Shown one piece after another: positions 1 to 12,184 of a stretch of DNA of 64,000 nt. Position 1 is the stretch's first letter. Each line of letters opens with the position of its first letter. This DNA is from Antilocapra americana (Eukaryota; Chordata; Mammalia; Artiodactyla; Antilocapridae): positions 13,000,643 through 13,064,642 of the forward strand of contig ML664161.1 in NCBI GenBank assembly GCA_007570785.1, written 5' to 3'. Under the pieces are notes generated by a model. That model did no database searches. It was not told the DNA's origin and saw nothing but the letters and a program-made list of their open reading frames with translations. Made by a program: the position numbers and the translations under genes.

Positions 1-896
1 TTGACTTCCATCACCAGTCACATCCACAATTTAGTGTTGTTTTTACTTTGGTTCTGTCTCTTCATTCTTTCTGGAGTTAGTTCTCCACTGATCTCCATTA
101 ACATATTGGTTACCTATCAACCTGGGGAGTTCATCTTTCAGTGCCCTATCTTTTTGCTTTTTCATACTGTTCATGGGCTTCTCAAGGCAAGAGTACTGAA
201 GTGGTTTGCCATTCCCTTCTCCAGTGGACCATGTTTCATCAGAACTCTCCACCATGACCCATCCATCTTAGGTGGCCCTACACAGCATGGCTCATAGTTT
301 CATTAAGTTAGATAAGGCTGTGGTCCATGTGATCAGATTGGCTAGTTTTCCATGATTGTGGTTTTCAATCTGTCTGCCCTCTGATGGAGAAGGATCAGAG
401 TCTCATGGAAGCTTCCTGATGGGAGAGACTGACTGAGGGGGAAACTGGGTCTTGTTCTGATGGATGGGGCCATACTCAATGCATCTTTAATACTGTTTTC
501 TATTGAAGGGCAGGGCTGTGTTCCCTCCCTGTTATTTGACCTGAGGCCAAACTATGGTGGAGGTAATGAAGATAATGGTCACCTCCTTCAAAAGGTCCCA
601 TGTACACACTGCTACACTCAGTGCCCCCAACCCTGCAGCAGGCTACCACTGACGCATGTCTCTGCCAAGGACTCCTAGATACTCATTGGCAAGTCTGAGT
701 CAGTTTCTGTGGGATCACTGCTCCTTTCTCCTGAGTCCTGGTGCACACAAGGTTCTGTTTGTGCCCTCCCAGAGTATATATCCCCAGTCGTGTGTAAGTT
801 CTGGTGGCTCTCTGGTGGGTTAGTGGTAACCTCCTCCAAGAGGGCTTATGCCATACTCAGGTCTACTGCACCCAGAGCCCCTGTTGCTGTCTAAGT
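1..896 (-). mobile_element. BovB (RTE) LINE, 5' region, cut by window edge
   Basis: Read on the minus strand this matches the 5' leader of ruminant BovB, the RTE-clade non-LTR retrotransposon. The leader normally lies upstream of the endonuclease/reverse transcriptase frame. The stretch near 170-230 (complement of a segment ending in CTCCAGTGGACC) and the following block about the flanking BovB leader are characteristic. The element enters from the left edge, so its coding part would lie outside the window. The open frames here (1-297 plus, 43-255 minus) are chance frames inside the leader. The right boundary, about 896, is where similarity to the remembered leader fades and is approximate. 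GC is higher than in the flanking AT-rich DNA. Confidence 0.8.
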
Positions 897-1087
897 GCAG
901 GATCAGCATAAGCAGGAGCCTCTCTTCATTCCAGGATCAAATTATAGAGAAAATCCTGAGAAAAGTAACACGCATGTTTAGAATATTCCACTTAGCAAAT
1001 GTTATGTTGATACTAACTGGATCTATTGGACTTTCAAAAGAAATCTGGGGAAGCCATTATCTGACATTTAGAGGATGAAGAGTGACA

Positions 1088-1257
1088 ATATTCTAGGAAG
1101 TTCTAGCCATACCTTACTTAATTTGCTATAAATTGTTTACAACACTTGAGTTAGGATTGGTCCAGGTATTCAAGTAGTATACTGAATTTGCCATTTTTTC
1201 TTTTACTTTTAATGAAAAGTTCCTTAAATCTTGAAGATATCAACACCCATGGCTCAA
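1088..1257. repeat. Unclassified repeat, copy 1
   Basis: About 170 bp that recurs at 25833-25875 plus 26759-26897, where a BovB splits it. Shared landmarks are GGAAGTTCTAGCCATACCTT near the left end and GGCTCAAATATAT near the right end. Both copies are followed by a minus-strand Bov-tA at the same internal position. I do not recognise the family and see no coding potential. It may be an old dispersed repeat or a local duplication. Confidence 0.7.
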
Positions 1258-1271
1258 ATATATCAGCCTTT

Positions 1272-1478
1272 GTTGTTGTCTTTTAGTCACTAAGTCATGT
1301 CTCACTCTTCTGTGATCCCCCTGGACTATATCCCACCTGGCTTCTCTGCCCTTGGGATTTTCCATACAAGAGTACTAGAGAATTATTTCTTCAGGGGATC
1401 TTCCTGACCCAGGAATTGAACACACGTCTCCTGCATTGGTAGGCAGATTCTTTACCACTGGAGCCACCAGGGAAGCCC
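1272..1478 (-). mobile_element. Bov-tA SINE with target-site duplication
   Basis: A minus-strand ruminant tRNA-derived SINE. The complement runs from a tRNA-like head (GGCTTCCCTGGTGGCTC type, at the right end) to the Bov-A tail at the left. It is flanked by ATATATCAGCCTTT (1258-1271) and ATATATTAGCCTTT (1479-1492), a 14-bp duplication with one mismatch, as expected for LINE-mediated retroposition. It is transcriptionally dead by appearance and diverged. Confidence 0.9.
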
Positions 1479-1492
1479 ATATATTAGCCTTT

Positions 1493-2029
1493 AGGCCTTG
1501 TATAATTTTGAGTATAATGTCTAGCATTTTAATATACTGCTAGGATTACGTCCTCTTCCCTAGACTCTACTTTCACTTTCTTCAATTAATTTATGTGACA
1601 CTATAATATTGCTAAGTCATTCTAAGAATTTCCTACCCTTAACCCCAAAGTCCTTAGGAAATGCAGAAAATTGAGTTATATTACTAATTGGAAGTAAGCT
1701 TTTCATTTCTTTGGTTTGATTCTCAGTGTATCAGTTTCTTTTTAAAAACATAATTACATATATTTCTCTATCAGACTCTTGGCTTATTTTCTTATGCATA
1801 CTAAGGTCGTGATTCCCTGTATTTATTCAACTCCGTTCTAAGCATCATATAATTATGAAATGGAACTGCTAGCCTCTAATGTTATCAGCAAAATCCATTA
1901 GGTAATTTCTGTAGCCTGAATTTCCCCTATCTACTGTCTCAAATGATTCGTTTCCAGCTTAGATAATGTGGTTAAAAATATAAGTAATTATACTCAAAAT
2001 ACCAATTTAAAAAACTAATTGTGCCTATG
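1493..2029. other. AT-rich sequence, no feature recognised
   Basis: No long reading frame, no recognisable repeat and no RNA-like structure seen. Confidence 0.5.
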
Positions 2030-2400
2030 ATGTGCCAAACACTTAAACCGTCTACCTATGGGAATATCAATTTAGTTTGATTCAATTTGATTCAATCCAT
2101 CACACAGTTATTGGATGCCAGATATATGTCAAAGCACTATTCCATGTTTTGGATGCAAGGATTCAGAGTATATACTGCTCTGTCTTATGAAATCACAAAA
2201 CAGTAGGAGAAAATGCACAAAAATTGACCCTGACACAACATGATAAGCACTATGAAAGGGGTGGAGGACATGTCATGAGTATATGAAAAAGGAGTCACTC
2301 AAGTTGACCTTGAGGGGGCATTGGCTGGTTAGAAGCCTTTATAGAAAATACTGAGATGGTAATTATATTTGACTTCCAAGGATAAATAGTTATTCTCTAC
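2030..2400 (+). repeat. Ancient LINE2-like repeat fragment
   Basis: A diverged copy of the mammalian-wide sequence that begins with a 'last for a while, ...TTATTGGATGCCAGATATATG' type block, followed by text about constant 'AAGCACTATGAAAGG'. The same family is seen in fuller form at 9200-10310. Assignment to LINE2 is from memory and tentative. Edges are approximate. Confidence 0.45.
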
Positions 2401-2602
2401 ATGGTGACCAAGGTGTGATAATTTGCTCTACAACCTAGGGAGGCACAACTGGGCACTAATAGAAGAAAGACTGCCTTGAGCTTAACAGGTGATCCCAAGT
2501 GGCTTGAAAAGACTAAATGAGTGACTGAATGAATAAATGGTTGAATAAAATATAGAGGGTGATCCACAGTAATGGCTATTACTAAGAACTAATGTTTTGA
2601 CA

Positions 2603-2800
2603 AACGCCATAAAGCATCTGTCTGCAATACAGGAGACCCGGTTTCAATTCCTGGGTCAGGAAGATCCCCTGGAGAAGGAAATGGCAAGCCACTCCAGTAC
2701 CCTTGTCTGGAAAATCCCATGGATGGAGAAGCCTGGTAGGAAACAGTCCATGGGGTGGCAAAGAGTCAGACAAGACTGAGCGATTTCACTTTACTTTACT
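2603..2800 (+). mobile_element. Bov-tA SINE
   Basis: Plus-strand SINE, slightly truncated at the head. The GGAAGATCCCCTGGAGAAGG core at about 2659 and the GAGTCAGACAAGACTGAGCG tail are diagnostic. It ends in a short (ACTTT)n-like tail, typical of ruminant SINEs. The two opposed open frames inside it are frames of the SINE and do not code for protein. Confidence 0.9.
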
Positions 2801-3237
2801 TCTTTCTATAAAAATAGTTTGTGATTGGCTGAAGATTTTCACTGAGGAAAGTAAACAGCATTTCATCACTTTCCTTTAATGAGCCTCTTTTCCAAAGGCT
2901 AAGGCTGTACACTGAAATAGACATCCACCCCATCTTCCATGTGCCAGCAAATTGAAGTCCCTGCTATTCTCAGACAGGCCTAGCCACGTCATGCTCCATC
3001 TGACCTTTTATTTCTTCTTAGTTCTCACTTTTCTTAGCTTTTTCCCTTTATCCTATATCCTCTCTTTACTTGGAATCATCTACTTTTCTTTCAAGGCCTA
3101 ATAAACCTTTTTCTACTATTCTCTGCACCTGTTGGAAGACAGGTTACCTTCTCTCCTGTGCGTCCATCATGATTGCTACACAATACTACTACAGTATTTA
3201 ACCCCCTTTTGGCTTAATTGCCATACATCTGCATCTA
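2801..3237. other. No feature recognised
   Basis: Intergenic sequence between a SINE and a BovB fragment. No frame, repeat family or RNA gene recognised. Confidence 0.5.
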
Positions 3238-4077
3238 CTTTGTTGGCAAAGTAATGTCTCTGATTTTTAATATGCTGTCTAGGTAGGTCATAGCTTTTCT
3301 TCCAAGGAGCAAGTGTCTTTTAATTTTCTGACTGTAGTCACCATCTGCAGTGATTTTGGAGCCCAGAAAAATAAAGTCAGCCACTGTTTTCACTGTTTCC
3401 CCATCTATTTCCCATGGTGTGATGGGGCCAGATGCCATAATCTTAGTTTTCTGAATGTTGAGTTTTAACCCAGCTTTTTCACACTCCTCTTTCACTTTCA
3501 TCAAGAGGCTTTTTAGTTCCTCTTTCTTTCTGCCATAAGGGTGGTATCATCTGCATATCTGAGGTTATTAATATTTCTCCCAGAAATCTTGATTCCTCCT
3601 GTGCTTCATCTAGCCTGGCATTTCATAATGTACTCTACACATAAGTTAAATAAACAAGGTGACAATATACAACCTTGATATACTCCTTTCTCAATTTGGA
3701 ACCAGTCTGTTGTTTCATATCTAGGTCTATCTGTTACTACTTTAGCTACACACAGATTTCTCAGGAAGCAGGTCAGGTTGTCTGGTATTCCCATCTCTTG
3801 AAGAATTTCCCACAGTTTGTTGTGATTCACACAGTCAAAGGCTTTGGCAGAGTCAATGAAGCAGATGTAAATGTTTTTTCTAGAATTCTCTTGCTTTTTC
3901 TATGATCCAGTGGATGTTGGAAATTTGATCTCTGGCTCCTCTGCCTTTTCTAAATCCAGCTTGAACATCTGGAAGTTCTCGATTCATGTACCATTGAAGC
4001 CTAGCTTGTAGAATTTTGAGCATTCCTTTTCTAGTGTGTGAAATGAGTGCAATTGTTCGGTAGTTTGAACATTCTTT
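3238..4077 (-). mobile_element. BovB LINE, internal RT fragment, truncated at both ends
   Basis: The minus strand carries the BovB reverse transcriptase region from near the palm motifs to downstream of the RT. Two broken frames show it. 3606-3830 contains the GVYQGCILSPCLFNLCVEYI block (RT motif B and following). 3235-3504 contains LNIQKTKIMASGPIT and a LLLGRKAM segment. The 3' end with its (GTTCA)n-type tail is absent, so this is not a simple 5'-truncated insertion; a later deletion or rearrangement removed the tail. The motif A codon corresponding to the stop in the 50-56 kb copies is still sense here (GCCAAAGCC type). Confidence 0.9.
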
Positions 4078-5499
4078 TACTGTATACTTGCTATTTAATA
4101 ATATACAGTAATTAAAATTAACATTCTACTTCATGTTACTCAAAGAAAATGCTGATTTTAAGAATATCTTTTTGTCTTCTTTCTGAACTTAACTTCTGGG
4201 TTTTTTCAGTGTTTTTATCCCATTAGCATCCTTCTCAACTAGAAAGTGCTTAAAAATTCATACCAAAGGTGTCACCTCTTGTTTCTGTCATACCACTTGC
4301 CTTCTAAGTTGGATATCACCCCACTCTGAGGTGGGAAGTCATTAGTTTTGATGTAGCCTGAGACCAAAAAGGATTTGTCATTTTCCTTTAAAGATATAAC
4401 CTGAAATGTAAAGGGTAATAAGAGGCAAAGTATAAGATTTTAAATCACAGAAAATAGATCATTTAGCCAGGACCTGGGAGAACTAGGAATATTAAGTCTC
4501 AGAATATAGTACCTTATTCTAGAGAGTTGAATATATGGATTTATTTTCCCTCTGAGAATATGCTTTAAATGGTTGAATTCAAATTAACTAGGTTCGCAAT
4601 TAAGTTTACCATTATAGACATGTTAGTTTATCTTTTAAAAATTCTTTCTGGGCATTATTATTATTAATCCATATTTTTTTGTTCTATTAGTTACAAAAAT
4701 TTCCTAAGAAAGTACTGATGTTTAGTTGTACAAATTTAGTTTCTTAATTGGAGGTATATATTTTTTTTCCTTTGAAGTTATATAGATACTTGTAATGATA
4801 AACTGGAAAAGATAATCATTGGGGGGAATATAATTTCCTGTACCATAGAAAAAATCAAAATCACTTTAAAAATCCCATTAGATCCAAGTTATCAAGTTCC
4901 ATTCTTATAATTAATATTGCCTAAAATCAAAATCACTGCAATAAAAATGTGAAATGAAGCAAATTATTGAAGATGAAAATGAATTATCTTTTCATACTAA
5001 AGTAATATGTAATAGAAGTTAAGAATTTAGAAGTATTCTTCCTTATTGCAACCTTGTTGCTCTTCTACCTATTCAGCTAGCAAATCTAACAAGTGAAATA
5101 ATAAAACATTGGGGTAAATTAGGTAGTTTAGTTCATTTTCTAGACATTAAACCAGAGACTTTTTAAATCTTGCATGTGAAAATTTCTCATATGTTACAAC
5201 AACTTCTAATTCCTTGAGATTCTTATTAATTAGAAAAACATCATATAAAGATATATTATTTTCTTTGGGCCAAAATTGAACAAGAAATGATACAAGAGAC
5301 TTTTCAGGTATTCAACAGATTAGAGAAAGTATACACATTAGAAGTCTACATTATTGTCATTAAATCTATTTCACAACCAAGAAATATGTTTTCCTTTGCT
5401 TTTTTGCTCTTAGCTAAATAATTGTTCTTGGTAATAATTACTGTATAAAAATTGTGATAGGAAAATAAAGAAAATAAAAGCAATTATAGAATATACTTA
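4078..5499. other. AT-rich unique sequence
   Basis: About 1.4 kb with no convincing open frame and no repeat family I can name. Several A- and T-runs are present. Confidence 0.5.
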
Positions 5500-5585
5500 A
5501 GAATTTCTTCCCTTCTCTTTCCTTTCCCTTTCTCTTTCTTTGCCTCCCACCCTGCCTCCTTCCCTTTCTTCATTCCTTCCTATTT
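5500..5585. repeat. Pyrimidine-rich (TTCC/CCTT) low-complexity tract
   Basis: Nearly pure C/T on the plus strand over about 80 bases, made of interrupted CTTT and TTCC units. It is a degenerate microsatellite. Confidence 0.8.
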
Positions 5586-5855
5586 AAACTGAGTTGCTCT
5601 TAATACATTTTGCACTTTACTATAGCTCACACTAATGATATGGAAAATTTGTACTTTGCCTCTAATCTTGAGAGGGAGAAAATAATGGAAATAATTTTTT
5701 TGTACTTTATATTTTCACCTAGATACTTTATTCATCTCTCTTCAAACCATTTAGGCAAAGATCCTGGCTCTGCACATGATACCATATTGAGTGTTTTTCA
5801 ATAAAATGCCGTGTCCCTGAAGGAGCCTACCTATCTGCCATTTCTTTCTTCTTCT

Positions 5856-6113
5856 GCTGCTGCTGCTAAGTTGCTTCAGTCATGTCCAACTCCATGAGAC
5901 CCTATAGACAGCAGCCCACCAGGCTCCTCCATCCCTGGGATTCTCCAGAATCTGGAGTGTGTTGCCATTTCCTTCTCCAATGCATGCATGCATGCTAAGT
6001 TGCCTCAGTCATGTCCAACTCTGTGTGACCCTATGGACAGCAGCCCACCAGGCTCCTCCATCCACAGGATTCTCCAGGCAAGAGTACTGGAGTGGGCTGC
6101 CATTTCCTTCTCT
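5856..6113 (-). mobile_element. BOV-A2 dimeric SINE
   Basis: Two tandem Bov-A monomers on the minus strand, about 5871-5980 and 5996-6113. Each has the complement of the GAGTCGGACACGACTGAG-type tail and the CCATTTCCTTCTC edge. They are joined by a GCATGCATGCATG linker. A short GCTGCTGCTGCT run at the left edge is the usual simple-repeat end of this family. Confidence 0.9.
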
Positions 6114-6214
6114 TTCTTTTAGGACCTTATATCTTTATTTCTGATTTTTGCAGTATTTTATTTTACTTCTTTCACCTTCCCTGCAGCATTATTCAGGTAA
6201 GCATTTAGTTATAT

Positions 6215-6335
6215 GATTACTATTCACATTTAAAAGAGAGAGAATTGAGGTTGAAAGATTTGTCTGAGGTCATACAGGTAAGCCCTGAGAGACACTGGAG
6301 ATATGTAGCAAACATTTGCTGGAGAAAACTTGAAC
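6215..6335 (-). repeat. Possible MIR SINE remnant
   Basis: The order of words resembles a reversed MIR: an AT-rich 'TTACTATTCACATTTAAAAG' block, then GAATTGAGGTTGAAAG, then a 'TGAGGTCATACAGGTAAG' block. Strongly diverged, so the family call is tentative. Confidence 0.5.
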
Positions 6336-7377
6336 TCAGAGCACACCACATCATGAAGAGGTAAACAAACTTCCTTTGAATGTGGAAGGCAGAGACTTGT
6401 TAGAAGACATGCAATTTTACAAATGAGCCATGAATATGCTTTGCCCAAAGAGACACCTGGAATTAATTTCCACTCTCTTAAGAGATCAGTGGGACACATG
6501 TTGGGGGATTGGAATGTGTGGTAGAGTCACCAAGGTAGAAGACTTTCATGTTGGCAAGAGTGGTGCCTCCCAAATAGATCTTTTAACTGCCTAAACATTA
6601 GGAGCAAACTGTCATCTTGTTGATGAAAGTTGTTACTTGGTGTTTGGATATTTGGTGTTGCAACCACCAGTGGACCTAAAGGTTTGAAAATTTGAGAAGA
6701 AAGTTTACTTCTTAGCCAAACCTCTTAGATAAAAGCCTTCCTGTCTAAAAAGTAACTTCAATTAGGGTTATTCCTTCCTTTTTCATCTCCTTCCTTCCTT
6801 TTTGCTTTGCTTCCTCTCTTTTCATTTTTCTGCCAACAGATCATGTTTGCAACTTACTTAATAAATGTCTCATGAACACTTAAAAAGAGCATTTTTAGTT
6901 ACTGATTTAAAAAACTTTGGAAGCGAAGTAGTATATGGCATGTTATTAGCATTCATGAGTAATAGAAAAAGAAAGCTCAGATCTTTCCCTTGAGGAGGTT
7001 TTAAGCTAGAGTGAGACAGAAGACATGGGTACAGTTGATTGTATTGCAATCTGAAATGTGATAAGTTGTGCTATAAAAAGGTACAAGATAATGGCCTTTG
7101 GAGTTCAGAAAGAGGTTGATTCCAGCGGGAAATAGTGAAGTGAGGCAAAGCTCAAAGAATTAATCTCAAAGAATATGCTATCTCTCTCCTTTCTTCTCTC
7201 TGGCTCAAGCAGAATTTATGTAATACTGCATAGCTATTTGGGGGTAGTTCCTTAAAGATGAAATGAAAGTCATCTTAGATATTAACTCAACTTCCATTCT
7301 GCCTCATCTGTCATTTGGAAACTTTTCTTCTACAGAATTAAATGCTTTCACCTCAAAATTCTGCTATACATCTTCTT
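6336..7377. other. No firm feature; possible ancient repeat at 6890-7140
   Basis: Mostly unrecognised. The stretch 6890-7140 includes a CTTGAGGAGGTTTTAAGCTAG block and a GATAAGTTGTGCTATAAAAAGG block. These resemble the same ancient family as 9200-10310, but the match is weak. A short run of TTCC units lies near 6770-6830. Confidence 0.4.
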
Positions 7378-8192
7378 TATCTGTTCTATCAATAGACATT
7401 TAGGTTGCTTCCATGTCCTGGCAATTGTAAATATTGCTACAATGAACACTGAAGTACATGTATCTCTTTGATTTATGGTTTTCTCCAGATACATGACCAG
7501 GAGTGGGGTTGTTGGATCATATGGTACCTCTGTTTTTATTTTTTTAAGGAACCTCCATATTGCTTCCCATAGTGGCTATACCAATTTACATTCCCACCCA
7601 CAGTGTAGGAGGGTTCCCTTTTCTCTACACCCTCTCCAGCATTTATTATTTGTAGATGTTTTATGATGGCCATTCTGACTTGTGTGAGGTGATACCTCAT
7701 TGCAGTTTTTTATTTTCTTTTTTCTGATATTTAATATATTATACAATGGAATATTACTCAGCCATAGAAATAATGAAATAATGCCATTTTCAGCAACATG
7801 ACCTAGAAACTGTCATACTGAGTGAAGTGAGTAAGAGAAAAAGACAAATATCACATGATATCACTGATATGTAAAACCTAAAAAGTAAGATACAGATAAG
7901 CTATTTACAAATCATAAATAGAATCACAGATGTAGAAAACAAACTTATGGCTACCAAAGAGGGATAAATTCAGATATTCAGATTGGCTAATATACACTAC
8001 TATATCTAACACAAGTAATTAATAAGAACCTACTGTATAACACAGAGAACTCTACTCAATACTCTATAATGACCTATATGGGAATAGGATCTAAAAAAGA
8101 GTGCATATATATATAACTGATTCACTTTGCTGTACATCAAAACTAATGGGACACTGTAAATCAACTATGTTCCAATAAAAATCAATTTAAAA
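7378..8192 (+). mobile_element. L1 3' end with inverted 5' part (twin-primed)
   Basis: The left part (7378-7722) is L1 ORF2 tail in the minus orientation. The right part (about 7733-8192) is the adjoining downstream L1 sequence in the plus orientation, starting near ACAATGGAATATTACTCAGC and ending in CCAATAAAAATCAATTT at the poly(A) side. In L1 coordinates the two pieces abut. This is the classical result of twin priming during target-primed reverse transcription. The 63-codon frame at 7475-7666 is antisense ORF2 and does not code for anything of its own. Confidence 0.85.
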
Positions 8193-8250
8193 AATCTGCC
8201 TGTTTCAATTCTGGAATCTTAATGGTATGCTTCTTCATGAAACACGTTGT

Positions 8251-8457
8251 GAAGTGAAAGTAACTCAGTTGTGTCTGATTCTTTGCAACCCCATGGACTA
8301 TAACCCTCCTGTCTCCTCTGTCCATGGGATTTTCCAGGTAAGAATACTGGAGTGGGTTGTAGTTTCCTTCTCCAGGGGATCTTCCCAAACCAGGTATTGA
8401 ACCTGGATCTCCTGCATTGCAGGCATACTCCTTACCATCTGAGCCATCAGGGAAGTC
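8251..8457 (-). mobile_element. Bov-tA SINE
   Basis: Near full-length minus-strand SINE. The tRNA-like head at the right end reads as the complement of GACTTCCCTGATGGCTCAG. The tail at the left has the usual AGTGAAGTGAAAGT edge. Confidence 0.9.
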
Positions 8458-9199
8458 TTTACTGTGTCCTCCCTACTACATGAAATACAATATTACAATT
8501 AATTATGCCTACTAATAACAATGATATTTAATGTGTGACTATTGAGCAGGTATTTTGGAAAGTAGAGTTGGAAAAAATGCAAATTAATTAATGTACTGTG
8601 GTCAAGATGAGACTCTAATCATTGCCAGAGCTATCTCATTACATACCATCAGAAGGTAGAGAATACAAGACACCTTTGAAGCTGAGAGATGTAGCAAACT
8701 TGCCTGTATCTATTCCAACTGGGGTGACATGTTTACATTACAAAGAATGGAATATCATGATGGCTATTTTGGTGGCGCTTAATTGCCATACTGTCAGGTA
8801 ATACTACAACATAACAACTCTAAAGAATAGGTTAGTAATATTTGATTACAGATTTGAATTTCATATTGAAATTTTGTGGAAAGAAATTTTGTATATTAGT
8901 TAATTTCATGATTACTTGAGTAAAGATATAACCCTAACCCTAACTCTATTTCAATACAAGTTGATGCTACCAGTCCTCAAAAATACCTTGATGGGTGAGA
9001 AACATTCACTCTGAAGAATTCCTTAAGGTATATTTTATAAATCCATGCTTATGTGTCAACTTTTGATAAATATATGCCATACACAATTTGTAGTCACCTA
9101 TTTCCATTAACCCTTTATTCTTAATTTTTCTGGTTAGGGTTTTTTAAACTCCTTTAGCCTTTTTTTTAAATCATCTATGAATAAATACACCATCTCTTT
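8458..9199. other. No gene; short telomere-like run at 8929-8945
   Basis: AT-rich unique sequence. A CCCTAACCCTAAC run of about two and a half units lies near 8933. It is too short to call an interstitial telomere with confidence. Confidence 0.5.
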
Positions 9200-10310
9200 A
9201 CCCATCCATTCATTTGTTCAATAAATATTCATTGATAACCAGTATACACCAAGAAATATTCTAGGCACTTGGCAATATGCCAGCAAATAATGCCATAAAA
9301 CCTTTGCTCTCAAAAACTGTATTATTTTATATTCAAATAACATATACAAGCAGAAAATGGATACCCCAATAGTAATAAATATTAGGAATGAAATAAAGAA
9401 GGGTGCTATGAGAAATGGTCTCAGGTAAGTCATATATTTGATGGGATCATGGAAAAAGGACTTGCTAGAGTTAATATGGAGTTGAGACATACAATGTAAG
9501 AAGAAACCTTGCTCTATAAAGAGCTGCAGAGAATCTGCAAGAGAATGTTCAAGTTAAAGACAGTTGCAAATGTCAAATTTTGATGGTAGAAATGAGTTTG
9601 GTTACTCAAGAAACAGCTTAGAAAACAGTGTGACTGAAATATAGTAAGGGATAAAATAAGCAGAGACCATGTCTTCAGATCCAAGTAGGGTAGGCTGAGA
9701 AGTTTGGCCTTTTCTTCTTGTAGATTAAGGTCATACACTTTACATCTTTACAGGATCCTTCTGGCTTGTGAGTATAGTCAACTAGTAAAAGTATGCAAGT
9801 GGGAAGAACAGACCTGTCAAGAAGCTACTTTGGTCATACAGACCAGAAGTGATCAATTCTAATGTTCATAGAAGTTGAGAGAATTGAATGAATTGAGATA
9901 TACTTTGTCAGTAGGCAAATAAGACTTGCTGTTGGGTAGGATGTGTGGGATTGTGAGTTAAAGGAAGGAATCATGATGACTCCTAGGTTCTTGCCTTGAA
10001 CAGATAGGTACATATAAGTATAATTTGTTAACGTTGGCAAAGGCTAGGGTAAAATTAATTACAGACTCCGAAATGAAGAACTGTATGCCAGATGTGTTGA
10101 TTTTAATACATTAGTTATTCAAATGGAAATTTCAAGTAGGCAGTTTAATACATGAAATATGGAACTCAGATAATCTAGAAATGTCTCTAAAACTATGAGG
10201 TAAGATCAAACACCTAGAGGAAATATAAAGTTCTAGAAGAGAAGTGGAATAAACCTTGGGACAGGAGATAGATTCAATGAGAAATAAAAGTAAAGTCAAA
10301 CATGCATAAG
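9200..10310 (+). repeat. Ancient LINE2-like / mammalian-wide repeat, long copy
   Basis: About 1.1 kb whose word order matches a very old mammalian interspersed repeat: an ATTCATTTGTTCAATAAATA opening, a TATTCTAGGCACTTGGCA block, a later GGATCCTTCTGGCTTGTGAG block and, near 9975, ATGATGACTCCTAGGTTCTT. I believe it is LINE2-like, but the exact family is from memory. The minus-strand frames at 9218-9490, 9514-9738 and 9834-10040 are antisense to it and not genes. Confidence 0.55.
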
Positions 10311-10384
10311 AAATAAGAATGGAATTGGTCTTATTGTCAGTGAATATTTGTTAAATAGGAAGTGAAGTATTCATATTCACTAAT

Positions 10385-10610
10385 ATAGTCTTCCCGAGGT
10401 ATCATCAAGGGATAGATTCCAGATCCCTTGTGGATATAAAAATACAGGGATGCTGAAATCCCTAACATAAAATGATGCATTTGTGCTGGCCCTTCATAAC
10501 CAAGGATTCTGAATCTCAAAGTTCAACCAACTCAACAAGAGATTAATTGAATCTGTGGTTGTGGACCCCACAGATAAAGAGAACCAACTAAACTGACAAA
10601 TTCATCAGGA
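10385..10610. mobile_element. Tigger-type DNA transposon remnant
   Basis: Both ends show the degenerate terminal sequence of a Tigger/MER2-group element. The left end has a GATAGATTCCAGATCCCTTG block and the right end a GAATCTGTGGTTGTGGACCC block. There is no transposase coding left; it is an internally deleted non-autonomous remnant. The strand is not decidable. Confidence 0.6.
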
Positions 10611-10899
10611 TAAAGACCATAATTCCATTTTAGGGATCAGGATTCCAATTTAGGGAACCGTAAAATGAGGTTCATAGAAATCTGCTACTTGTCAGTAACT
10701 GACAATTAAAATTCGACCCCATACTTCAAAGTTAATTATTTTGGAATTCCATGCTCATGCCCTTAAGAATCTAATAGCCCACCTAAAATGACAACCTGCA
10801 CTAGAAAGCTGAATAAAATTTCAAGGTAGTACATGATTAATTACACTAAAAATGAGGTAGTACATTAGGAATGAATCAGGGTTTACAGGGTTACAGGCA

Positions 10900-11085
10900 G
10901 ACATAGTTTGATAATAGTTTTGCTATATAATTGCTTTGTAATATCAGGCAAATCATATACTCTTTCTGAATCTCAGATACTTTATTTTTATTTGGAAAGT
11001 AATATGTACTTTACAAATTTGTTTTAAGCAGATGAAAAATTAAGTGTGAGCACCTAGAAAAAGATCAACAAATATTAGTTTGCTT
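10900..11085 (+). repeat. MIR-like SINE remnant
   Basis: Shows the decayed MIR order: 'GGCAAATCATATACTCTTTC', then TGAATCTCAGATACTTTATT, then a TATTTGGAAAGTAATA block and a downstream AGCACCTAGAAAAAG block. Diverged; moderate confidence. Confidence 0.5.
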
Positions 11086-11111
11086 TCCTTATTCTGCAAT
11101 TAAGAGTATTC

Positions 11112-11238
11112 ACACTCACTCAGTCCCTCAATTATGTCCAACTCTTTGTGTCCCCATGGACTGTAGCCCACCAGGCTCCTCCATCGATGGGATTCTGCTG
11201 GCAAGAATACTGGAGTAGGTTGCCATTTACTTCTCCAA
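11112..11238 (-). mobile_element. Bov-A monomer SINE fragment
   Basis: Minus-strand Bov-A half of a ruminant SINE, lacking the tRNA-like head. The GGCAAGAATACTGGAGTAGG core and the CTTCTCC edge are present. Confidence 0.85.
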
Positions 11239-12184
11239 ATAGAGTATTAGTGCTAATTAAATTCTCTAGTTTTCTTTGCATAGTGGGTAGGAACAATTAA
11301 GTTCAATAGTGTTTAATATAATCTTTATTTTTACTAAATGGATTGTGGAGATTCACAGCTTTGCATAAATTAAAAAGTTCGAATTTCTGGTGAAGAATTG
11401 TATTTTGCTCTATTTGAATAATTACCCTTTCTAGAAGAAAAAGCTGGTATCCTTTTCCTCTTTTGGAATAAGTTAGAGAGATACATTTTCAAAGCTAAAT
11501 TACCTAAAGACTTTTAAGCTTCATTCAAACTATCATCTTAGTCATTTTTAATATTCATTAACCTAAAATGCCCTTTAAGGAACATTATTCAAATATATAT
11601 TTGCTATTTAAATAATTAAGCTGTTTATAATAATGATTAAAATAAAATATAAAATTACTTAAATTAATATTTAGTCTTTTTAACATTAAAATTAATCTTA
11701 GTTTCAGGTATTAAAATATCATGTATACTTTTTGACTGAATACATGTATATACTACATTTTGCATGAAGATATGAAATTAACCAGACACTAAGTGAAACT
11801 ACACAATGGAATGGTAAATAGGCTAAAGAGTGCTGTTCAGTTTATTAATTCACTAATACCAAATTAGCTTTGATTTTGTCTTGTTTTTTTTTTAGAATAA
11901 CTAGTTACTTCCTAGTAGTAACACATACTGAAGTGAAATTATATAATTTTAGGTTGAATTTTATATGCAGCTCAATCATCTTAAAATACTGAGGCTTACA
12001 TTGTTTTTATAGGTACATGTTGAATAGCTTGGGAGAAGAATCATTAAATAAAGCAAGAGTACTATGTTACATAGTAGAGATACATGAATAAACCATGCCT
12101 GAGGAACTAGATCTTAACCTGGTGATATGCCCTAACTGAAAAATATTTACACATTTTCTCTTTGGATATGTGGTAGGCTATTCT
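11239..12184. other. Very AT-rich sequence, no feature recognised
   Basis: Long A/T-dominated stretch, especially 11580-11720. No frame, no recognisable repeat. Confidence 0.5.

Noticed and set aside
8925..8948. CCCTAA-like run as interstitial telomere
   Set aside because: Only about two and a half units; easily chance in an AT-rich region.
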